64,000 nt of DNA, taken from contig NC_092572.1 of NCBI RefSeq assembly GCF_037975245.1, forward strand, positions 29,001,989 through 29,065,988, read 5' to 3'. Source of the stretch: Apostichopus japonicus (Eukaryota; Echinodermata; Holothuroidea; Aspidochirotida; Stichopodidae). Under the pieces are notes generated by a model. It saw only the letters and a list, made by a program, of their open reading frames with translations, was not told the origin of the DNA and made no database searches. The translations under genes and the position numbers were made by a program. Of this stretch, positions 25,901 through 39,000 are shown in pieces (the stretch's first letter is position 1; every line of letters begins with the position of its first letter).

Positions 25901-27400
25901 TCTTCCTGCCCTCCCACCTTTTCCTCTCTTCTACACCATTCCCCACCTCTCCCCACAACCCTCATCCCTGATAAAAGGCTATTAACGGCATAGTTCATTT
26001 CTCCAGTGTCATTCCATTCAATGGTATAAAAACAGCACTTCTCCGCATGACATGTTTGCACTGCTCTACTAGCCAGGTGTATATAATGATAAAACTGCAG
26101 TAGAAGTAACACAAGTAAACATGTTCTCCATTCCACCAAACTTAACTTATAATTCATGTTCCTGCCAAAAGAGGTGACCATCCCCTCCCTCTTCCTTCCT
26201 CGCCATTCAATATATGTGAATTTATGAAAAAAAAAACTTTTATGTATTTTTGGAATCATGCCTCATAAGCTGGAGACAAGACAAGGAAACAAAACACAAG
26301 TGTTACAAGGCTCATGAATTCTGATGCGTGTACAGGATGTCAGTGGTAGGAGGTTAGACGGAAAATTCCAAATATCCGCCGATTGATTAAGATAGGGCTG
26401 AACTTTGGTGAAGAATTTTCTAAAGGAGGGGCACTGCAATTTGGTCATTGAAGCCAACTTCTATGTAGAGGAGGGTGTTTGGGTCATCCCCAGCCCCCAA
26501 AGTAGACTTCAAAAAGTGCATTCTGCGACACATGCAGACTATAAATGGGGCGGGGAAGCCACATGTAGCAGTGGTCCAAATATCCCGGTCTGAATGCGAA
26601 ATTAACCCGACTGACGATCGGAGAGGAGGGTGGGGAAGGGGCGATGTCCCTCCCCTGGGTCCCTTTTGCGCATGTAACTGAAAGTTAGTACTCTCGTTCA
26701 AATACTCTGGCACCCATCATGACGGTTTCTTTTAAGCTCCTAGTTTTCATGTATCAAATACACGAAATATTCCAATGGCCAATTATGAGTTGTCGCAACT
26801 CTCTCTATCTTAGGCTCTGGTTTCACTTCTGTGACACCACCACCCCCCTTTTAATAGTGAGGCTTGTATATTTGTTCAGCATCGTTGAAACCTTGTATTG
26901 AATGATGCTTTAAGTAGCCTTTTGACTATGTCTAATAGAATAACAACACTGTGCGTATGTTAAACATGTATATAGTTTTAAAATCATTATATGTGTAATG
27001 GTTGCGATGCTGCTTACTATTTACGAAAAGACGAAAACGCTTTGCAATTTTTTCTTGTGTACCTAGCTATATAGGTTTGAACTTTAAACTTGATTTAAAA
27101 TAAGTCATTAATTAAGTACTTTTGTTTTGGTACAGTTGAGCAGGAACGTGAGCAATTTTGAAAAATCTGTCAGAAGATGGACATTTGGAACATATCTATC
27201 GTCAGACCGTAAGTACTTACATCTTCAGTAACCCGCCTTCTTTACTCATTGTTTTTATTCATTGTCGGAGGCATACACAATTTATTTGATGATGGTGCCG
27301 TGTATGCGTATGTGTGTGTCGTGTCGTAAAGACGATAACTTAAAACGGACAACTTCGTAGAAGTTCATAGTTGGTATGTGTATCACGCTAGTAAGCGTTT
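22906..27400. other. Non-coding stretch
   Basis: Several frames of 60-136 codons occur on both strands, the longest on the minus strand at 25849-26259. None shows a domain, plausible splice partners or unusual codon choice. TGACGTCA words lie near 24541 and 25654. I call no gene here. Confidence 0.4.
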
Positions 27401-28150
27401 GAACCAAATTGGAATTGGAGGTCAAAGGTCATTTGAGTTCAACCTAAGATATAGTCCAAAATAGGCAAGCTTAGATGGACTTTACACTTGGTATGTGGAT
27501 TCACCCTTGTGAGTACAACTAACTGCTTTTATGAAAATCAAAGGTCATTCGAGGTAACTATACAAAACATAAAATATCGTACACACGATAACTCTGAAAT
27601 TAAAGCTTGGATAAACCTAATGGGTTTGTGCAACCACCTTAGTAAGTTCAATAAACTCATTGCGTTCTATAGAGGTCAAAGGTTACTTGAGGTTAAAATC
27701 TGTAATTATATTGTAAATGTCAAATCTTTCAAATGTTGTAACTCCATAATTAAAGCTTGGATTATCTTCAAACGTTCTAAGTAAATGCACCTTAGTGAGT
27801 GGAAAACAAACATTTTGTTATGTAGAAGTCAAAGGTCACATGAGATTAATAGTTGTCTAGGAAGTCTGAAAATGTTGTAAACACAATAATTCCAACACTT
27901 AAATAAGCTGCATGTATGGTAGACAGATCCATATTAGTGAGTAAAATTAAGTTTTTTTTTTTTTTTTGCGGTCAAATATGTTTAAGGCCACCAGTGGTTA
28001 ACGTCTGAAAAACAACGTTTGTAAACGCTATGACTTTACGTAAGAAATTAAATGAACTTCATATTTTGTTGATTCACGTTAGTTGGTAAAAGTAACTTGC
28101 CTTTTAATGAGGTCAAAGGTCATTGAAGTTTACCTGAAGTCACAGTATGA
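27401..28150. repeat. AGGTCA-rich degenerate tandem repeat
   Basis: Five blocks contain GGTCAAAGGTCA or close variants (near 27419, 27537, 27673, 27826, 28110), spaced 120-280 bases apart. Each is followed by TTTGAGGTTAA-like text and then a T/A-rich part with GTAAACACGATAACTC-like words. The same family occurs at 35100-35930. Confidence 0.7.
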
Positions 28151-30700
28151 AAACCTGCTAAGCGCAATGTAATTTCAAAGGAAAGCGTAGAGGGTTCAAG
28201 AAAATCAACAGTTTTTGATGACCGAATAAGGACAGTTGGTATGCAAGTAGTTTGCTGTTAACAGTAATCAAACCTTGGAACTCTTGTGTGCAGTCTACTA
28301 TTAAATGTTATCATATGAAGTATTGTAAGAGTTTGACTAAGTATTTTGCCTTTCTAGTTTTATATAATCATCCTGACTACAATACGACATATAAATTACT
28401 CAATGTCAAAGATTCATTAGGACTCGCTCGTGTGTAGTAACAAACAGATTTATCTAGCACGCAGACCTATAGATATAGTATTACTATTACTTACACACTG
28501 TTGACATTTCAGTTTTCATAAATTCAACTTTACGTTAAATTTTCAATTTTCCTCTTGTATTTGATGCTGCAGAATATGAATATCAGATGTAATGTGAAAC
28601 CTGGCATAACAACTTGTAACATATGATATTCACAGTTTTGTAGTGTTGTTCTTGTAGGTTGTTCTATGGAGATGCATTTCATAGTACAAGCAGGGAGTTG
28701 TTATGGAACTCCCTGGTACAAAGCAATATGTTTTTTAATAAATGTGAGCAGCCGATTTTACTTTCTTGTGAGTTATATATACCTGTGATATTGGCGGCAA
28801 CAAGTTCTGAATTAAAAGCATCGTTTCTTGCCACCATATATATTCTTAAATGAAACATCAGTGAATTGCAGAAGTATTGAAGAGATAGAGTGATAAAGAT
28901 TTTGTTATTTTTTTCTTCATCTTTGTTCATTATCTCTGCCGTTCGTGGGTGTCAAGCCAGCCCGACTAAGATGTGACTGCCCACACCCCTCATTGAATGG
29001 CCGAGTGTATGCAACGTGTGATCCTCGTAGTCTACAATGTCTATTCATACAGTGATGCACCATCTTACTTTTATTTATTGATCTTATTGAATAGAAGGCA
29101 TTCGGATATAAACCAGTTTATCTTTGAGTGATTAAACATGTTAATTTTTTGCAATCAATGGAAATTAGGTTGTCATACAAATGAGGTTTTGTTTGAATTT
29201 GATTTGATCAATAAACATTTAAGAGCTGCAGAGATTTTAATCGAAAGAGCAGTTTAAGTTGTAGTCGAGTCTCAATTCCATACACAACCTTACAATATCT
29301 TTGTATCCACAAACCAGTAAACTAAAGGACCTTTGCGCATAATACCTTCCATAGATCTATCTATCTCCTATAGATCAGAGAACAGGTTAACAGCGTACAA
29401 ATATGTCATGAAATAACAGAAAGGTTAGTAATTCAATACAATACTGCATAATTCTTGAAATTCCTTTCGAAATGTTCTTCTTTGTGAAGGATATAAGACT
29501 AGGAAGTGTATTCTTTTGTCCATGGAAATGCACTTTCTGTACCGTATGTCCTTACAATTTATATTTCTTTAAATCATTTTCTTTATAACAGGATCTTGTC
29601 CCCCTAATGCGAAAAAGCACTTGCGGTTACTGGCAGGGTGAAAATTTCTATTTGGGAATGAATTGTATGGAAGCCCGCCACCTTCCATCCATTAACGCCT
29701 TATTCACCTTTATTAATCCAAAACACCAATTAGTACTGCGCGCTATCTCCATAGAAACTTTGGTTTCGTAATGCCTGTTTACAAGATCGCCGCCGGTCAG
29801 TTCTTTTAATTCTGTTTATTGTCGTAAGTGCTTCTGATATTTGGCTAGGAAACAGGTATCTTCCGACAAAAAGAAATTAAATAAGAAAAGAATAAGGAAA
29901 GAAAGATAAAGGATCAGTAGGGACTTATTGCTACCCGTTCTGCAGAAAGTTGCAAGCTCTGTTGAGAATTTAGGTCCTTGTGGTAAATTTCAGTTTTCGG
30001 CAATTCTAAACAAAAAAAAAGGAAGCAAGAAAGTGAACAAAAACAGCAGGGGAAAAAATCGGTAAGAAAGTTGGAAACGGTTGGGTAAAGAAAATATTGT
30101 ATTATATAATACATATTTGATCGATCTTGGGCCTTCCTTTTCTCTGATCCAATTTCACTTCCCCGCTAATAAAGCTAACCTTTTAATTATACGATCCGTC
30201 AAGAGGAATAACGGAAACATTATAGGCGTAGCCTACTCTAATTTGTGATATCATACGCTACGGCTTTATATTGTCGTTTGCGTCATATTACGCCATCCAC
30301 ATGCACTATAGTGCCATTCTTGCGGAATTGTACTTGTATAGGCGATCAATTTTTAATTACTTTGCCTGTGTTTTATTAAATTTTTGTTTATATGTTTGTT
30401 TGTTTGTTTTTTTTTTATTATTTAGCATTAACAATGAGGGTGCTTCATGAAGCTTTTGTTAATATGATCATATTTTTCTTCATTTGAATTTTTTTCTTTC
30501 TTTATTGATTTTGCACGGGGAGAATAAAATGAAAACACTCTCCATCGGCTATATGCATAGTTTATGAGTAATAAGCCCATGCGCCTTACTGGTCCACAAT
30601 TATTTGTTTGTTTTGTGAAGACCGAGTGGGAAAACTCAAAGAACACAAAAACGACACCTGCACACTCTGATCTCTACAGTTTAATATTTTAATAGTTTAT
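28151..30700. other. Non-coding stretch
   Basis: AT-rich DNA with short frames only. A GGGAGTTGTTATGGAAC word at 28691 also occurs at 23425, marking a minor dispersed repeat. No gene recognised. Confidence 0.4.
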
Positions 30701-30703
30701 AAA

Positions 30704-30950
30704 TCACAGCATAGCGTACGTGATTCAGGCGCTCGACTAAAGCCCGTCCCACGGGCCAATCGCCTATAACTGTATGGCCTATGAATACACTCAATTGTGA
30801 AAACAACTATAATATCTCCATATCCCATAGCTCGTTAGCCGTTAGTTTGTTTAGTTGTCATGTTTTTTTCTTTCTTCATCACAGCATAACTTACGCCCGT
30901 GATCCAGGCGCTCGACCAAAGCCCGTTCCACGGGCTAACCGCCTATAATG
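30704..30950. repeat. Two copies of a 65-bp hairpin-bearing repeat
   Basis: 30704-30770 and 30880-30949 share CACAGCATA, CAGGCGCTCGAC, AAAGCCCGT and CCACGGGC, then CGCCTATAA. The GCCCGT..CACGGGC part can pair with itself. Confidence 0.75.
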
Positions 30951-31091
30951 TGACCCATAGAGTATGTTTGCGAACATGTTGAGAGGAATTTTGCTCTAAA
31001 CACGAGCTCTGGAATATGGAGATACTAATAGCATTGGCGGAGGGGGAGGGTGCTTCAGCTTCTGAGATGTTTTTCTTTTTACAATGAACAC

Positions 31092-32212
31092 TGTCTCCCG
31101 CAAGCGATTTTTTCCCAGCTCGGTAAAGGCCATCATTTGCATACCTCGCTTCTCATTGGATGGGTGTTGCACCTTTGATGCTGAATTGGGAAGTTCTTGC
31201 GTACGCTTTGTGTGTGTGTACATGTTCAAACACGTGTACGCAGTGGATCGTGATTCGCATACACGTACTGCATGACTTGGCGACTGTCTTGAGACAACTT
31301 TGTTAAAAATTGTGTTAAATGTTTTTTCTTTGCTTTTGCGCGGGCTTGTTTGTGTACATGTACATCCATAAGTTCGTAAAACAATACTGAGTATACACGT
31401 CTCATTGTAGATGACTGCCCTTCTTTGAAGGTAAGGTTTACGTAGTTGATGATCTAAAACTGAAAGGCAATAAATTGAATAAGTTAGTTTTGACAAGGGT
31501 GAAGCTTCGAAGTAATGGTGGAACTTTAAAAGTACACAGATCAGTATACCAGGCGTTTGCTTGCTTCAAAACTGCATAAAAACATTAGGCAGCTTGACCA
31601 TTTTTGGTTGACTATTTATTTGAGATGCTTTTAAACTGATAGACTCTTAATTTTGTGCATAGACATTGATTTGATATTCAAAATTATGACTCTTTGAAAC
31701 GGTTTATTATGACCCTTTGGTACGGTTTTCAGATAATATACTACGAAAGATATAGGCATATTATTCAGTCATGCATGTTAGTAGTACCACTGCCACTTTG
31801 GATTATATTGACCACAGAAATTGTCTCACGTTTATAATATATGGTGTTTTTTTGTATCATCTTCAAACTGTTTTGGTTTGATTTAAATTCTTTAAATTTA
31901 CAGCAACAAAGTTGTGCGATACATAACCACAGACCTTCTACACCCGTGGCATAAAAAACCGACAAATAAATTAACTCTACTCAAACGCGTATCATTGTAC
32001 ATTCTGCTTAAACTTCAAACTTGCTGCTAGACTGTTTTCTTTTTTGAGTGTAGCAAAGTGGCCTTGTGAAATGTGGTATGTGATGAGCGATTCTGTGCAG
32101 CAGTTGCTAGTTGATATTGTAATGATCTTATGTATACGGACCCCAGCCAATGGAAGCGAGGTATGCTAATCTTGGCCTTTACCACACTGGGAAAAAATTC
32201 GCCTCCCGGCAG
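31092..32212. promoter_or_regulatory. Inverted repeat with octamer and CCAAT motifs upstream of the NLR-like gene
   Basis: Arms at about 31092-31162 and 32144-32212 are inverted copies, roughly 80 percent alike, about 1 kb apart. Each holds a reverse CCAAT (31155-31159; CCAAT 32147-32151), the block AAGCGAGGTATGC or its complement, an octamer or near-octamer (ATTTGCAT 31135-31142; ATGCTAAT 32163-32170) and GGCCTTTACC. The right arm faces the gene and is followed at 32246-32259 by GTTACCATGGATAC, close to an RFX X-box. This may be the gene's promoter or the ends of a foldback element; sequence alone does not decide. Confidence 0.35.
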
Positions 32213-32308
32213 CGGCTATATGCATAGTGTCCGGCAACATTTTCCGTTACCATGGATACGGCCTTGTAAACTTTTTTCCTTTTATATAATAGAGTTCAGC
32301 GTACGCAG

Positions 32309-33088
32309 TTGCCCAGGTTTACCGGTGAAGGCGACTGGGAGTTGCACGATATGACGGTGGATTCTACCAAAGTTGCTGTTAGCGGTTACAACAAAGACAG
32401 AAGGACAACGTTCATAAACCTGTTTGCCTTAAATATTCCTGATTCTTCGTCGCAATTTATAACTCGGTTTTATTATAAAGAATTTAAGGATCATTCAACA
32501 TGGCGGCCTCGTTATGTTTCATTCTTGGATGATTCTCGTATAGTCACTGTGTGTGATCAGTTAGATGTCTTCAATATCAAGACAGACGACATACCCACAC
32601 ACAGTGACCAATTACGCGGTGGAGTAGCTTCGTGTATGACTGTCAGAGAGCAAGAAATATTTATTGGTTTGATGTCTAACAAGGTGATTGTGTTTGATTT
32701 TAGTTTATGTAAAATCAAGACAATCGCCTTGGAAGAAACAGTAAGTGATTATCCTTTAGATATAACAGTTTATGGAGATAATCTGTTTATATCTACACGC
32801 AATGCTAGAGCTAATAGATACAACATGGAGGGAGTGATGTTACATGAATACAATACACCAGACTACCCATATGCAGACAGTATCACTGTAAGCAGTCAGT
32901 TTGGTCTGGTGTTTGTACCATGTTGGCCTCCCCTCAGTGCTGTCATTGCTGTTTTCTCTCTCTCTGAGGGTCATATATTGTTTATTTTCCGAGCTACTGA
33001 TGAGTTTGTGAATAGAATCAGGATAAATAATGTAAACAGGCTTATGTTTACAACAACAAAAGAAGGAATACAGAATGCATACAGCACA
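32309..33088 (+). CDS. Exon encoding a beta-propeller-like region
   Basis: A single 260-codon open exon. It has repeated patterns of about 40 residues in which a hydrophobic strand ending in Val/Phe-Asp/Asn-Phe is followed by Asp-rich turns (for example IVTVCDQLDVFNI, KVIVFDFSLCKI, VIAVFSLSEGHILFIF). This is the look of WD40/NHL/quinoprotein-like propellers, probably four to five blades in this exon. Such propellers usually bind ligand or protein partners, so it could be the sensor part of the NLR (inference). The donor is ACA|GTAAGT at 33089 in phase 0, which fits the next exon. The 5' border is uncertain: AG sites end at 32292, 32299 and 32308 after a T-rich tract. The frame stays open a little upstream but I found no convincing in-frame ATG, so the first codon here (TTG) is not a start. 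Confidence 0.75.
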
Positions 33089-36000
33089 GTAAGTACAGTA
33101 GGATAGTGTAACAAATTAAAACATAGGAATTTTATTTTACATCTAGAATAATGAAAATAGGCTAGAAAACTACCAAGTTAGGTATCAGTGACTGCGAACA
33201 TTTGTACTTTTTTTGCGATTCTTGGAAATAATATAAAAATTTGGGACAAAACTTTGCAGTTGAAATTTTGTTGCAAATTTCAAACTGCTGATTGAGGAAC
33301 ACACAGTTAATACTATAGGGAGTTTGGTATCAAATATGACTCAGTGCCATTTTTTTTTCATTTCACAGTGAACAATCCAGCTTGTTAAGATTACCTAATT
33401 CGACATAATTAAGTCAATATGAACATCTCCTAAGAGCACACTTATTGCTATTTTGTGGCAATATCAATACATTTAGAGAAAAAATTAGAAGAAAAGTTTA
33501 TAGGATTGAAGTAACAAAACCTCTCATTGCAACACCTACATACAGTACAGGGCGAATAAATTTCCAAATCCTCTCAAATTTCTTGCATTATAAAAATTGT
33601 GTAGACCTCCAATAGAAACATATTTGGGCTCGTTGCATACGAATATCTCCTAAGAGCACACTTATTGCTATACATTTAGAGTAAAAATGAGAAGAAAATT
33701 TTAATAGGACTGAAGTAGCGAAACCTCTCATTGCAACACGTACATACAGTACAGGGGCGAATAAATTCCAAAATTTCTGATTTTGGAATGGAAAAGGTCT
33801 ACATTACACACAATATGTCAAATATGATTATATGACAGTAATGTGTTAATATATTACTATTTATGTATTAGGGCATTTATCTTTTAACTTATTTTTTACT
33901 TTTTGCCCTCCTCAGAGCAATTAGTGTGCTCTTAGGAGATGTTCGTATCCACCGAGCCCAACATATTGCTATGTTTTGGCAATATCAATAAATTAAGTGA
34001 AAAAATGAGAAACATATTTGGGCTCGGTGAATACATATATTTCTGTACAGAACAATTAGTGGGTTATATTTTAGCAGGATTAAGAAATAGGAAGAAAACA
34101 TGAAGGGAATGTTACTTAATGTGTTGAAAAATCTTCTATAGGCCCATATAGCAACGTACTGTATTGATCCAAGAACCTTTATAAATGCATGGTCAGAGTG
34201 GAAGAACTGTTCGAGCCGTACAAGGTAGGCTCCTGCAGGTAAATAAATATCTTCCAGTTGCATGGTAAGATAATGTAAAGACCTCCAATAACATGGATTT
34301 TATAGTCGCTGGTGAAATCAAACATCTTTGTACAGTACGTGGATAAGTTTATGTTTAAGGAAATAAAACAAAAATGCATAGTTAATATTTATTTACTATA
34401 CATATTAAAAGTCCTGCAAGGCTATACTGAAAAAAGGTATATCAGGTCTATTTAACAATATATTACCAACATGTTTGAATTAATTGTAAAAAAATCTCCT
34501 ATTTATAAATTGTATTTTATAATATTTATACTGGAATATAGGAAACTGAATCTGAAACAGCAAGAAATGCATTGTATTGTCATTTTAACAAATGTATTTC
34601 TACTAGCATTAAGAATTTATAGGAAATAAACTAAATCTAGTAAAACCATATATGACATAGAGTGTCTAAAATAGAAATTTTCCATTCCAAAATCATCGTA
34701 AATTTCCTTCAGTACATTAACATTTCTTTAGACTCTTAACAGTGACATTTGTTAAAAGAGATATATTTTTAGATTACAATTATCACTTGTTTTGGACAGA
34801 ATTAGCAAATTTAGAAAAAAAAGATGCTTTATAGTAAAATCATTAGATAATGAAAGGTATATGCAGCAAAACTAGTAGCCTATATATAGTTAGTGCGTTA
34901 ATCGAATGTGCAGTAATAGTAAAAAAACAAACCTGATAAATTTCATGCATTGACACTGTATAGACCCACAATGATAAGAAATTTGATCTTGGTGCATGCC
35001 AACATCTTTGTAGAGCACACATGTTTGGTAAATGCCATAGGCAAGACAAGTAATATGTGTATGTGACACACTAGCTTGTAAACATGCTATTTCAAGACAG
35101 GTAACCTCTGCAGTTCTCATATTTAGCATGTGGCTTCCCCATCATTAGCTCAAGAGTCTGATTGTTTTGGGTGGAGGTCAAAGGTCATTTGGGGTTAGCA
35201 GAGGGTAAAATATCTAAAAAAATGATTTATCTCCAGGACTTGAACATCACAGGAGCTCATGTGTGCATGGTAGGATAGCTTTATGTAGTGTACAGTGTTT
35301 GCACAATTTGGTGTAGGTCAGAGTTCATTAAAGGTCACAAGGGGTCAAACTTGAAATCCTTGTAGACACAATATCTCCAAATGGGAACTTTATTGGCTCT
35401 AATGTTTTGCATGTGGCTTCCCTATAAACAGTACAGGATTCCTATAGTCTTGGGTGGAGTTCGAAGCTCATTTGTGGTCAGCAGAGGGCAAAATGTGAAA
35501 ATCTCAAAAATGCTATAACTCCAGAACCTCAACAACAAAGAAACTCATGCTTGATATAATCGCCTTGTGTAGTGTATGGACTTTAAACAATTTGGTGTAG
35601 GTCACAGGTCATCAGGGGTCAAACCTTGAAAACCTTGTAAGCACAATATTACAAGATAGGAAACTTCACGAGATCTCGTATTGGACATATGGGTTCCCTA
35701 CAAAGAGTACTAAAATGTTTTTGGTGGAGGTTAAAGATTATTTAAGGTCAGCAGGAACCAAAATGTTAAAACTATATGTATCTCTTAAAGAACAAACTTT
35801 AGGTTTATATGTGCATGGAAAATTACTCTTATGATGGGCAAAATATCTACATATTTTTATGCAGGTTAAATGTCATATGAAGTCAATAGAGATGAAAACC
35901 TGAAAAAGTAGTAAACATGATATCTCAAAAAGGGAATATTGACAGTCATATTTTACACCACAGTTATGAGGGTGCACATTTTTAAATATTTTGAAACTTT

Positions 36001-39000
36001 TTTGGAAATTCATCTACAACATATGTGGTGCATTTACTGTTGATCAGTGTTCGCAACATTTATCACTTGGTAGTGGGAAAAATGCATAGGTCATTCAAAA
36101 TTTCCTAAAAATGACTCAAACTTTCTTCAGACTTAGGAACATCCTCAGATAATGATAAAATAATGATCAGTCTTGTTTTCAGCCCTCTAGTGTGTGAAAA
36201 CTTACAGTGTATAGTAAATAACATGCATATGAAATCTATATCTAATTGTACTTGCAAAAATCTACTTTTAGTAGTATTTCCCTCTCCGCTTATCATATTG
36301 CTGTACATAACAGCTGCCAGATGTCATTGCTAATTTCAGCTAACCAAGAGGTCCAAGATTATTTGCAAAGCACTAGTAAAAAGTGATTTCCTTCTGACCA
36401 TTCAATACAGGTAGTAAGCTGAAGTCAGTTTATCAGTTTTCATCACTTGATATTAAAAACAGTCAACCATTATCTGATCATCAGGGACAGAAATTGTCAC
36501 AATATTGTCTTAGGTGGTAGAAATGGGAAATCATTCTGGTGGCAGACTTCATGTGTTAGCCAACTCTGAAGAATTTGACAAAACTGCTACCATCTCTAGG
36601 GAGTTTGGAACAATTTTTGAAGAGTTCCTAAGTAGCAGTTTCTCTGCAGTGGTAACTTATTAACCAATGAGATCGTTCAATGTCACGGAACATATCCAAT
36701 GAGAAGCGTTTACTTGTTAACAAGTCACATGCAAACCACGCAATTCGTCTAACACATTTTGTTAGACTGCAGGTACCTAAAAATCCTGGTACTAATTGAA
36801 GGCTACAAAGCAGAGACTATATCAATTGGCATATATCTGGTCAGATGGAGTCTGTACCACTCAAGAGTGACTTATAGGGCTGAAGACATGCTAATACTTG
36901 CTAACATTCTTACAAAACCTCAATAGTCACTCAGTCCACAGTTTTAGAAAAGACTATGGCTACAGCCCTGCCCATACACCAAAGCAACTTTTAGGACCTG
37001 TTCTCGATTAGTTTTGTTATAAAATGATAGACAATTGTTGCAATCCCCTGTACACTTATCAAAGTATGCTTACTGTAGATGACATCCAACAGGACGAAAA
37101 CATTCATCAATTTTTAAAACATCACAATCTGCAGTGTAGACTATGCACACTTAACAATAAAGTCTTATACATCTCAATACTTCTATGTATTAAGATATAT
37201 ATTGTAATGCTCGACAGCAGCATAGTGTTTTGCTTCTTCCGCCACATTGAAATATTTTTCATTGGAACTGCATGGAATCGTTTACAAAATGTAATACGTT
37301 TTGTAGCCTCAAAGCATTTCAGTCACAAATTATGAGGCAATTATGGCTTCATTTGTTGCATTTAACATCTGTGGTTACATCTCATCTGATAGAAGGTTAC
37401 ATCTAGTTGTCAACCACAGTTTTGAGGTAACCACGTTTTGTAACTGGTCCAGACCTTCAAAAATGTTTGCAAGCATTAGTTTTAACACAATAAATAAAGG
37501 ATGCTAGGCATCTGAAGTTTAGAGAGCTTATACACTGAACAATGTGATCAGTAGTACCAATAGTAGCCAGTGTCTGACAGTTATATTATTACTTCGCAGT
37601 AAAGCCTTCACTTGAGCTCATTTGACATTGTAGGTACAAAAGTCTAGATAGCTTAGACTGCACTGTTGAAAGATATTGTTTGCTTGAAAGAGGCATCTCA
37701 CACAATATATTTAAACAGTTGTGAAATCCTGGCAGTGTGCTTTTACACTAGATCCTGATCAGATATCGACATCAGGATCTGATCCTGACTTCCGGATCAC
37801 GGCTGTTGTGGGAACGCAGTTCAAATCCGGATCTGATTCTCATTATTTTGATGCTGGCAAAGACCAAGATCTAATCAGGACGTCGAGATCAAGTTTTTAT
37901 AATGTAACACTCATGAATCAACAGTGACCCGAGATATCCGGCGACCGCAACATGTCACATGAATTCTCGCGTGAAATTCCTGTCTGGTATCACGCATGTG
38001 CTATTTCCTACGTAGATTATGTGTGTGTGTGTGTGTGGGGGGGGGGGGCTTTATATAACGTAGTATTGTCACCCTAAGGCTATGCAACCATGACAAAGAA
38101 AGTTTTGGATTATATTTGTACTAAGCGATCTGCGGCTGCGCATGACACATTTCCAATACAGTCTTTTTTACCAACATCCGTTGAAAAGCGGGGGAGGATC
38201 AGAGTACGACTCAAGTGTAAACGCGTCCGGATCAATGCACAAGTTGACCCCATGGAGAGATTATCATCTGATTACATCAGGGTATCTGATCAGGATCTAG
38301 TGTAAATGCACCCTCAGTGAGCAGAATTGCTAGTGCTGGTATTCTTTTGTTGTAATTGACTTTAAAACATATCAGTAGTATCGCGTTTTTGCAGCTTTGC
38401 TCTAGAAATCATAGGTCAGTTCAAGGAAATATCAATAAGATTTTAGAAACAATGTGAGCACACACAGTGAACTTTAGATGTGGTTCTAGATTTTCGTTCC
38501 TTCTTTACAATAATCTGAACTGTATTATTTGATGCATACCTCATTAAGCTGACCACAGGTCAATACTTACAGTAGCTTGTTTGACTTCATGTAGTGTGTC
38601 GATCTCCTGTGCGAGTAACCAGAATCTTACTCTGTTATGTGGAGTTCAAGAGAAGTTCAAGTCTCAGAGGAGCTGTTGGTTACATCTCAAACATTGTCAC
38701 ATTTCAGGAATCTTCTGAGCAAAGCTAATCTAAAATGAAAGTTCTTGATGTGATTAGTTGGCAAAGAATAACTAACACATTGGATTGATTGTTGTTTCTC
38801 TCTTCCATAGGCATCCATTTTGACCTTCAGCGATCTCAAAAAAGAACTGTCTGCAAAGCTAACCCAAACTGACTGTGGGAACTTAGGCCGCTACTTTTCA
38901 CTACCACCTGATCAAGTGCAGACCATTATTACAAGTCCCTCGTATTCAAGAAACTTTCTGCTTGCCCTTGAAGAGAGAGGATACATACACCCTTCAAATG

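Larger units (their letters stand above)
33089..38810 (+). other. 5.7-kb first visible intron, repeat-filled
   Basis: Begins GTAAGT and ends CTCTTCCATAG. It holds an inverted/direct repeat cluster (33421-34075), an AGGTCA-rich repeat (35100-35930) and a terminal-inverted-repeat element (37733-38313). Between them I see only AT-rich unique sequence and no coding pattern, though a missed small exon cannot be excluded. Confidence 0.6.

Noticed and set aside
25849-26259. 136-codon minus-strand frame
   Set aside because: Low-complexity composition, poly-Phe from a poly-A tract, no recognisable domain.
30996-31496. 166-codon minus-strand frame
   Set aside because: It overlaps the left arm of the inverted repeat, has a proline run from a homopurine tract, and shows no domain or splice partner.
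32130-32354. Open frame over the promoter-like arm as the first coding exon
   Set aside because: It is in a different frame from the propeller, and the ATG at 32252 in the X-box-like site runs into TAA after five codons.
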